The notes under the pieces were generated by a model that worked only from the letters and a program-made list of their open reading frames with translations, did not search any database and had not been told where the DNA came from. A DNA stretch of 64,000 bases from Isoperla grammatica (Eukaryota > Arthropoda > Insecta > Plecoptera > Perlodidae), in assembly GCA_945910005.1 (NCBI GenBank), contig OX246739.1, forward strand, positions 12,560,292-12,624,291. Reading direction: 5' to 3'. This document shows positions 52,636 through 61,420 of the stretch, piece by piece. Position 1 is the stretch's first letter; every line of letters begins with the position of its first letter. A program made the translations under genes and the position numbers.

Positions 52636-53328
52636 TTAACGTCTGGGGACATTTTCAGCGAAACAGAGGGATTTATGATCGCTATTCAAGATAAAGTAAT
52701 CAAGACTAACAATTACAAAAAATACATACTGAAAGACGTCACAGTGGAAGATAAATGAAGAAAATGTAATATGAACGGCGAAACAATTGAACATATCGTA
52801 TCTGGGTGCAAAATGCTTTGTCAAACAAATTATCTTCATAGGCATAACCAAGTTGCAAACATTGTACATCAAAAATTAGCCATGAAGTATAAACTTATAA
52901 ACACAACCGCTGCGTATTACAAATACAAGCCTGAAAAGGTATTAGATAGTAAAGACTACAAATTATATTACGACCGGGCAGTTATAACAGACCAAACCAT
53001 ACATCACAATAGACCGGATATTATATTTATTGACAAGAAGAAACAAGAAACGATTTTAATTGATGTTGCCGTCCCTTTATGCCACAACGTAGAGACAACT
53101 TGGCGGGAAAAGATAAACAGATATAAGGAATTATCGATTGAAATAAAAAGGTTGTAAAAGCAGAATATGTTAACTGTTATACCGTTAATTATATCAGCAA
53201 ATGGCATTGTTCCACGTAAACTCCATGACAGTATTAAACTAATTGGTCTCCAACCGAACATATACATCGACATGCAAAAAGCAATTATTTTGAACACGTG
53301 TAGGATAGTGCGAAAATGTTTGAACTAA
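52636..53328 (+). pseudogene. LINE zinc motif and restriction-like endonuclease
   Basis: A TGA at 52756-52758 replaces the expected first Cys of a C-R-K-C zinc motif; the remaining ligands are present (Cys 52765, His 52792, Cys 52807 in RKCNMNGETIEHIVSGC). Then comes the PD-(D/E)xK-like nuclease: RPDIIFIDKKKQETILIDVA (Asp at 53017, Asp at 53062), followed by WREKINRYKEL. A TAA at 53158 interrupts the frame, yet it resumes with TVIPLIISANGIVPRKLHDS and ends at a stop at 53326-53328. This domain nicks the DNA target in R2-type elements. The copy cannot make the domain because of the two stops. Confidence 0.87.
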
Positions 53329-53570
53329 GAAGAATGAAGACTTCAAGAAGCTCTCCATCCCGATGGTGGTTTTCGTGGTTTCCACCGTACAAAGAGCGAA
53401 TGCTGGGATGAGTACAAATCGGCCACGACCGTACAAAGCATCCACAGTTCGGTTTGGAAAAAATAATGTGAACCACATGGAAATACTTGACATTTGTGTC
53501 CGTACAACATGTTTATGCCGGTTTTGACCGAGTTTGTATGTATGCAACAATAAATTAATAATAATAATAA
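53329..53570 (+). other. LINE 3' untranslated region and TAA tail
   Basis: About 220 bases follow the last stop and end in taaattaataataataataa (53551-53570). The T-rich DNA after it (53571-53600) is not repeat-related. The 3' tail in TAA units mirrors the 5' TAA flank. Confidence 0.7.
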
Positions 53571-53917
53571 TTTTATTTTTATTTTTTATTTATTTTTTTT
53601 CAAGTGAACCAACATACAAAAAAAAAATAGCATACATATGCCCCACTAAGCCAAACAAGGCTTATCAGTGGGTCTATATTACACAAGAAGTATGTTTTAG
53701 CGGAAGGCACAATATAAATTAAAATTACCAACTTATTCCTAGACAAAATACAACATAAAGAAACTATATAATAGTAAATTTAGCAAAAAGTATGGAAACG
53801 ATATATGACAGTAAATACATCAACATTTAGAACGAGCCGGGAACCGACTAAGATACTAAGATAGACATAATGAAATATTTTTAAGGTAGTGTGATTTTAA
53901 TGTTCAAATTACCTTTT
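53571..53917. other. No supported feature
   Basis: T-rich then A-rich unique sequence between the LINE tail and the 70-bp array. Confidence 0.5.
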
Positions 53918-55942
53918 ACCAAATCCAGCATGGTAACGACGCCGTTTTACGGCTCAAATCCTTCCCTAGCCTAGCAGCGGAATCCGAACCAAATCCGACG
54001 TGGTACCGACGCCGTTTTACGGCTCAAATACATGCCTAGCCTAGAAGCGAAATCCGAAAAAATCGAACGTGGTACCGATGCCGTTTAACGACTCAAATAC
54101 ATGCCTAGCCTAGCAGCGGAATCCGAACCAAATCTGACGTTGTACCGGCGCCGTTTTACGGCTCAAATACATACCTAGCCTAGCAGCGGAATCCGAACCA
54201 AATCCGACGTTGTACCGACGCCGTTTTACGACTCAAATACATGCCTAGCCTAGCAGCGGAATCCGAACCAAATCCGACGTTGTACCGACGCCGTTTTACG
54301 GCTCAAATACATGTCTAGCCTAGCAGCGGAATCCGAACCAAATCCGACGTTGTACCGACGCCGTTTTACGGCTCAAATACATGTCTAGCCTAGCAGCGGA
54401 ATCCGAACCAAATCCGACGTTGTACCGACGCCGTTTTACGGCTCAAATACATGCCTACCCTAGCAGCGGAATCCGAACCAAATCCGACGTTGTACCGACG
54501 CCGTTTTACGGCTCAAATACATGCCTAGCCTAGCAGCGGAATCCGAACCAAATCCGACGTTGTACCGACGCCGTTTTACGGCTCAAATACATGTCTAGCC
54601 TAGCAGCGGAATCCGAACCAAATCAAACGTGGTACCAACGCCGTTTTACGACTCAATTACATCCCTAGGTTAGCAGCGGAATCCGAAACAAATCCGACGT
54701 TGTACCGACGCCGTTATACGGCTCAAATACATGTCTAGCCTAGCAGCGGAATCCGAACCAAATCAAACGTGGTACCAACGCCGTTTTACGACTCAATTAC
54801 ATCCCTAGGTTAGCAGCGGAATCCGAAACAAATCCGACGTTGTACCGACGCCGTTTTACGGCTCAAATACATGCCTAGCCTAGCAGCGGAATCCGATCCA
54901 AATCAAACGTGGTACCAACGCCGTTTTACGACTCAATTACATCCCTAGCCTAGCAGCGGAATCCGAACCAAATCCGACGTTGTACCGACGCCGTTTTACG
55001 ACTCAAATACATCCCTAGCCTAGCAGCGGAATCCGAACCAAATCCAACGTGGTACCAACGCCGTTTTACGACTCAAATACATGCCTAGCCTAGAAGCGAA
55101 ATCCGAACCAAATCCAACGTGCTACCAACGCCGTTTTACGACTCAATTACATCCCTAGCCTAGCAGCGGAATCCGAACCAAATCCAACGTGGTACCAACG
55201 CCGTTTTACGACTCAATTACATCCCTAGCCTAGCAGCGGAATCCGAACCAAATCCGACGTTGTACCGGCGCCGTTTTACGACTCAAATACATACCTAGCC
55301 TAGCAGCGGAATCCGATCCAAATCAAACGTGGTACCAACGCCGTTTTACGACTCAATTACATCCCTAGCCTAGCAGCGGAATCCGAACCAAATCCGACGT
55401 TGTACCAACGCCGTTTTACGACTCAAATACATACCTAGCCTAGCAGCGGAATCCGAACCAAATCCAACGTGGTACTGACGCCGTTTTCCGATTGAAATCC
55501 TTCCCTAGCCTAGAAGCGGAATCCGAACCAAATCCGACGTTGTACCAACGCCGTTTTACGACTCAAATACATACCTAGCCTAGCAGCGGAATCCGAACCA
55601 AATCCAACGTGGTACTGACGCCGTTTTCCGATTGAAATCCTTCCCTAGCCTAGAAGCGGAATCCGAACCAAATCCGACGTTGTACCGACGCGGTTTTACT
55701 ACTTAAATACAAACCTACCCTAGCAGCGGAATCCGATCCATATCAAACGTGGTACCAATGCCGTTTTACGACTCAAATACATCTCTAGCCTAGCAGCGGA
55801 ATCATACCAAATCCAACGTGGTACCGACGCCGTTTTACGACTCAAATACATCTCTAGGTTAGCAGCGGAATCCGAATCAAATCCAACGTGGTACCGACGG
55901 CGTTTTACGATTCAAATCCGAATTTAGTGTAGCAGCGGAACC
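53918..55942. repeat. 70-bp satellite array, about 29 copies
   Basis: The landmark atccgaaccaaat recurs at 70-bp steps (for example 54191, 54261, 54331). Two monomer types alternate in places: one with gacgttgtaccgacg and one with aacgtggtaccaacg. Local 140-bp dimers are duplicated (54591/54731, and 55472/55612 marked by actgacgccgttttccg). Edge units are more diverged (first and last two). The array is CpG-rich. No protein is encoded. Confidence 0.94.
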
Positions 55943-56057
55943 CACGTTATATACAACGTTGGACCAACGTTGGATTGGCGTCGGTAATTGAAGAAAAATT
56001 TCCCGCCGTTGCACGCCACAAATACAACGTCGTTCCGACGCAGCTGTTCTACTTGGG
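53918..56057 (-). mobile_element. Candidate element carrying the 70-bp array
   Basis: The right edge ends tgttctacttggg (56045-56057), the exact reverse complement of the 13-bp start of the element with the 124-bp array at 41787. Between array and edge (55943-56044) lie a near-palindrome (caacgttggaccaacgttgg) and acaacgtcgttccgacgc. So this looks like a related element in the opposite orientation. The distal boundary was not found. Confidence 0.45.
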
Positions 56058-58144
56058 CTATGACTGGGCCGATTCATATTAGAACCCGAAACACCGAAAT
56101 GTGAATGAAATCATAAAATAACTGTCGCGACTTTCAATGTATATATAAAAAAGTGTGAACAAAAGTTTTTCTTCTAGTATAGCGTGCCCCGTCACCCGTA
56201 TTCAAATTAATCACTAAGAGAACAATGGACTTGACTAATTACACTGTCAAAACGAGTGGTGATGAAAGACATCGCAAACACAGGAAAAACGTCCAATGAT
56301 GCTAATTCCCCCACTTAAAAGTTTTCAAGTAGACGTTATTGGCGCCCGCCTCTCTACACTCGTCATCTCGTCGCTTTGCCCTCTCGTCTCGTCTCGTCAT
56401 AATCTTGTGACAAATGACTGACGATCGATCAGAATTTAGCTCTCAAGTTTTTTTTTCTTCTTAAATTCTCCTATTTTTCTTATCTTCTGTTTTCAGTCTC
56501 TAGTGGCAATTTACAACAGTCGAAATTCTAATATTAATGGGTCATGATTTAGAGGAAAGCTGTCGTGGAGCAAGGGTGCCCCTACGACGACTACCTTAGG
56601 TAGCAACAACGTCGCTTATAAGCCGACATTAAAACATAGCTTGGGGTGTAACCGTACAAGCACCACGGAAACAACACTCCACAAAGGTTTTGTTTTCGCG
56701 ATATCGTGGCACTTTGCCACTTTGGCTTTTCAAAATAAAAACATTAATAATGGATTTACATTTCTTCTGATTTGACTCATGAAAAACAAGCCTGTGCAAG
56801 AGCGAAAACACCTAAAATGGAAACAGAACAAAATCACGCGCTCTAACCACAAGGCGAAAGGAAATTCTGTAACCAAGAGCCCTAAGGGGCGGTGGTAGTT
56901 TATCGTTCATTTTTAACATTGCCGTTTGGACCTTTGACAGTGCAAAAACTTGAGGTTCCGAGCCTTGACTCGACGCAGAGTTTATGCGTGATAGAATGTA
57001 TGATAAGAGAGAACGACTCGGGGTAAAAGAAAACAAAAAGTGGCGTAAAAGCTACTGCTACGATTCCAAACAAAAAGCAACGTATTTGTATTGCTACACC
57101 AATGTAGCTAGCTACTCATACGTTGGTTGACACAATCACAAACATACATACACACAAAACGCGCACGAAATTGTCTCATAAATACACTAACCTATACAAG
57201 CACAGACCAAACTCGACGCTACGTATAAAGAAAAGTCGAAACAAGGTGCAATCATGCAAGCAGTTGATATTGGAGTGTAACATTTACGTTGAACTATTCT
57301 TATATATATAAACATGACAGCTAATTCTTTTCTTAAGGGTTCATAAACCATCATAACGTGTACAAATGTCCACAGAATGTAACAAACAAAATATGTTATA
57401 AGTATGTTTTGGTGTATGTTGTGCAAATGGAATTAAAAGGGAACGCATAGTTAAATGAAATTAACGCAGTTAATAGATCTACTTATCTTTAATCCGGGTT
57501 CCATTTATTTACAAAACACATATGATATATATAGCAGTAGCCCCATCTACAATGATTTATCATAAAATACGAGGATACGGATATAATAAGAAGACGTAGA
57601 AATGTTTTATTTTAAATAATAAAAGTTATTACTAAGAGTGAATTTATGGAAACATGAACATTATACTATAGGTGTTATTTAAGGCGGTTGCGAAACTAAA
57701 TCGCTTCGCACATGTTATTGCTTTCGATAAAAGAGTATTCAAACGCACATGAAACACAAAATCTAAAATGTCGAACCGTTTTCGTTGGCTGCATTACACC
57801 CGGATTCGACTGGAGACCGATTACGCCGCTCAAGCCCGGCGCGATCTTAACTTACGACAGGAAATCTAGAATCACAAATTGTCGAGTTTGGGGCAACCCA
57901 TAACCCCCAGACACAATTCACCCCGCGCAACTTGGAAACTTCTGAATACTTCCGCACGACCCCCCCGTGCATCAAACCCCGCGGTCGGTCTCTTTGAGGC
58001 GCCGTTTGGTGGAGTAAAACGTGCACCTTAATGATCACTTAGACGTATTAAACGGTTTAGTGTTGCAGATTGGGCGGATTGGGCGCTGTAAAACAAAGTA
58101 ACAATGAAAACACTGCACGGAGGGAACCTGATTTAAAGAGTCAA

Positions 58145-58209
58145 TTCTTTACTAATTAGTAAAGAAGATTAAAATGAAATAAAATAGAAGATAAAATAAT
58201 TATTTTATC
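58145..58209. repeat. Two adjacent perfect palindromes (22 bp and 20 bp)
   Basis: 58145-58166 (half: ttctttactaa) and 58190-58209 (half: gataaaataa) are each perfectly self-complementary without spacer. Both are AT-rich. Confidence 0.75.
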
Positions 58210-60584
58210 TCGTGGTGCGCGGTTGAAGATTATGGTTAAAGGAGAAAAGATTGCTTTCTAAAACAACAGTGTACATTACAAAAGAAGTAACAAAATATTG
58301 GTTATGTAATATTTATTTTAAAATTGAACTTACAGTGTACATTTACAAAGTCGGATTTCTGTTCATATTCATACAATCTCATTTTCAAAAAAAAACAGAA
58401 GGAAACAATGTACACATCATTTTGTCTAATGTTTATTTCAGCAACTTTAGTTTATAAACAAGATAACTATACAAGTCCAAATTTGATTGCATTTCCTCTC
58501 TCCTCGTTAATTCTTTTTACAGTGTACGTGTTAAATTCCTGTATCATTATGTATCTTCGATCATAGCCGATAGGAAATAAGGTATAGATGCCCCTTCGTT
58601 AAAAAAAAAGGAATTACGTTTGTAAGCTTATATAATACATTTGTTACGGTGATGCAACGTGGTTCCTTTCTCCCAAACCCCCGTTTGGCCTCTTAACGAA
58701 GGAATCAGGAATGCGCAGGTCACCCAGTCAATCACCGCGTAAATTGACCCTGAAATTGTACAGTTTAAACGGTCTGGATTTCAGCTTCAATGGGCTGGAG
58801 AGAGTACTGAAGCACGTGGCTATCACACCAAACTATAACGTCAGATATTTCAGATATGTATTAGCTTCTTGAAAATTATTGTCAGAAATAGGCTACATAA
58901 AAACATGTGGTTTTGAATATAATAGTGACATTTTGATTTATTGTTGATAGTTGTATGTTATAGTTGCATTTTAAAATTAGAATCAGGTAATACTAAGTAT
59001 AGTAACGCGTACTGTTTACGTAAATGAATTATATTGTTAAAGTGATATCCGTGGAATGACCTTACATAAAACAAATGTAAATCCAATAGTATCATAAGTT
59101 ATATCTCCAAGCGTAGAATACAAACACGCAGAACAAAATAAAAGCAATGAAAGTTCTAATACTAAAAAAGCAATTAAAGATACCGGTGAATATACTACAA
59201 CACTTGTATTAAGTTTTGAAAAGAAAATATAAAGATCAATTAATCTATTGTGTATGATAGTGAAAGACACAAACAAATAAAAAAAAAAAAATAGAAATAA
59301 AAGAGTTAATGAAGAAATATTCTGTCAGGTGTTTAGGGTGGCGTTTATTTTATGTAAAGGTAAAAGCCGGAATCACCGTTTCTTTTCTTTTCTTTTACAA
59401 ATGGCTGACCTATAGAAAGTGTAAATGGTCTCGTTGCGACTGTACAACTCTGAGATCTTTCCTACACCCAGCTAGCTAGCTGTGTCAGAGAACTCTAAGT
59501 GACCCCATAAGTTTTAATGACAATACGTTGGGAGTACAATTTTCGCTCTGGAACAAATGTCACAACATTAGAGTTTGTAGACAGCACCCTATAAACGCAC
59601 GGCTCGTGAAACCTAGCTACGTAGAGGAAGTTAACCATATTGTTTAGAAGTTCCCCGGGCCTACGAAGTGTGTCGCTTTTATTCATTGAGACATCAAAGT
59701 TACTCCTAGTGTAATACGGGCTTAATTTGTAAGAGAAACCATAACATGGGTATAACTTCGTCTGAGACTTAAAGCTTACGTTTCCGAATGGAATTAAATC
59801 TTGTTTCCAAAGATATTCCTTGTACGAACCTTACGATTTCAGAACTTGAACGAGAATTTCAATGATGTTGACCTTATCAGGAATAAGAAGACTACTATCC
59901 ACATTTAGTATATAAAGATTCAGGGAAACTGTACGGATTTCGCAGAACGGCTGAAAGAGGGGGAAAGATAAAGTTCGAGTTTAACTACGTTATATAAATT
60001 TTCGAATAAAACCCAGTGCTCAGGCTTTTCCACACTTATCGCTAATTTTCAGGTAGGAAACTTACATACCAGACACGATGCCATAATTTATTTCTACTTA
60101 TGATAAAAGAGAAGTTATAGTTTACTCGCTGGGTAGTTTTACTATACCGACAAGACATCAATATATAAAATGGTTACATTTGAAGTAAATACTTATAACA
60201 CAAGAAAAATGTATAGAACCTAATAATAATGGTAGGAAAGTAGTATTGGTTCGCCTTGATAGTTCGTTTCTATAACATTTGATCAATATTAATCGATTCA
60301 AAATAATATATTCCTTAGAGAATGTGGTCGTACAATATTTTGATAGCATACTAAATGAGTAAATACAAATAGTATAAGCGCAGTCAATATTTATCACATT
60401 CAAACTTCATGATTACAAAACAGTAAATAATAACAATTAAATTGAATCTTATTAAACACAGTTTTTGACCATGAAGATCAGATAAGCTTTCAGTTAGTAA
60501 TTATTATGAACCACCTCACAAAAGTGTTTACAAAAGTAATGTTGGTGGTGGTGCCGGGTTGTTAAAGACCAACGCGGACGAGCC

Positions 60585-60611
60585 ACGCGTCAAGCGTCAC
60601 GCGTCACGCGT
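60585..60611 (+). repeat. ACGCGT cluster in a short gtcacgc tandem repeat
   Basis: Three ACGCGT hexamers (60585, 60599, 60606) occur within 27 bases because of a short 7-bp repeat. CpG-dense in an AT-rich region. A regulatory role is possible but not shown. Confidence 0.6.
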
Positions 60612-60790
60612 CAGCGCAGGCGTGCAGCACACGAGAGATCATTAGCTAAACGTGTCGTGAGCGTGTATACAAACATAAACCGTTTACAGGACAGTCGAGA
60701 TCGGTCTTAAACCTCGATATCCACTTTAAAGATAGATAGATATAATTGTGCCCTCTCTCGCTTCCAATTTAACAGTCCGCAGCGATCCCG

Positions 60791-60813
60791 CCCCCCCCCC
60801 CCCCCCCCCCCCC
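60791..60813 (+). repeat. Poly-C tract, 23 bases
   Basis: Longest uninterrupted G/C homopolymer in the window. Confidence 0.95.
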
Positions 60814-61084
60814 TCCTGCGAGATATTGTGATTTGTTTAATGGCATTTCCGCGCAATGGCAGAGAGAATGATGTATTGACGTTTCTAGTTTTCTAAAACA
60901 ACTATAGAATAAAATAAAAAATAAAAGTGGTGTTGTTGATAAATGAAACGAAATCGTGAATGATTTGTAATAGTCAGTATCAATGTGTACATCACTGTGC
61001 CGTACCTCACGTAATTAAAACAAGGGAAACAAAAAGAACAAAATTATAAAAATATATCTTGTCAACATGACAACCGTTAGAGGA

Positions 61085-61420
61085 CTAATATCTGTAAATA
61101 ACACTTCCAGGATTCATTGGTTTTGTCCCTTTAGCTGGGAGTAGTGGAATTGCAAATAAGCAAATCGCATACGCGTATCTGTTCTCCTCATATGACACTT
61201 TTAACGTTCCATTCTTTCCGAAAATTTCCAAATTGTCACCTATCCTAGATCCAGGCTTCGACGTCCCACATTTAATCTGAACACACCAATTACTGCCTGA
61301 ACGGGAATTATAGTGTTGACTCCACATTAACCACTGGTCATCTTTAGGAATCTCACACTGACTAACTTCTCTAGAGTCGGAACAACGAGCCCAAGTTGAA
61401 ATAGAGGACGGGTAGACAGA
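61085..61420 (-). CDS. Candidate terminal coding exon, unknown protein
   Basis: This is part of the longest minus-strand frame in this quarter of the window (61085-61582). A possible acceptor (ttttatgcag) ends at 61421, giving a phase-0 exon of 111 codons plus stop. The peptide looks non-random: five spaced Cys (in WARCSDS, SQCEIP, SNWCVQIKCG, AICLFAIP), several Trp, and balanced composition, as in an extracellular domain. I do not recognise a family, see no clear poly-A signal and found no upstream exon, so it may be a chance frame. Confidence 0.28.
   Translation of the reverse strand, partial: SVYPSSISTWARCSDSREVSQCEIPKDDQWLMWSQHYNSRSGSNWCVQIKCGTSKPGSRIGDNLEIFGKNGTLKVSYEENRYAYAICLFAIPLLPAKGTKPMNPGSVIYRY

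Larger units (their letters stand above)
50575..53570 (+). mobile_element. R2-superfamily (R4/Dong-like) LINE, 5'-truncated and decayed, between TAA repeats
   Basis: A single disrupted frame runs 50575-53328 with, in order, an N-terminal basic region, a reverse transcriptase with QGDS and YMDD motifs, a thumb region, a CCHC-type zinc motif and a restriction-like endonuclease (PD...D). That order, with the endonuclease at the C-terminus, is typical of the R2/R4/NeSL group and unlike APE-type LINEs. A non-coding 3' part (53329-53550) ends in a short TAA repeat (53551-53570), while the 5' edge abuts a long TAA tract. Known Dong elements (R4 clade, silkworm) insert into TAA repeats, so clade and target preference are inferred. 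Any N-terminal DNA-binding domain is missing. Damage: two frameshifts and four stops. Confidence 0.88.

Noticed and set aside
41985..55942. CRISPR-like regular spacing of repeats
   Set aside because: Units are contiguous tandem monomers without unique spacers, in a eukaryotic context with LINE and hAT elements and no cas genes.
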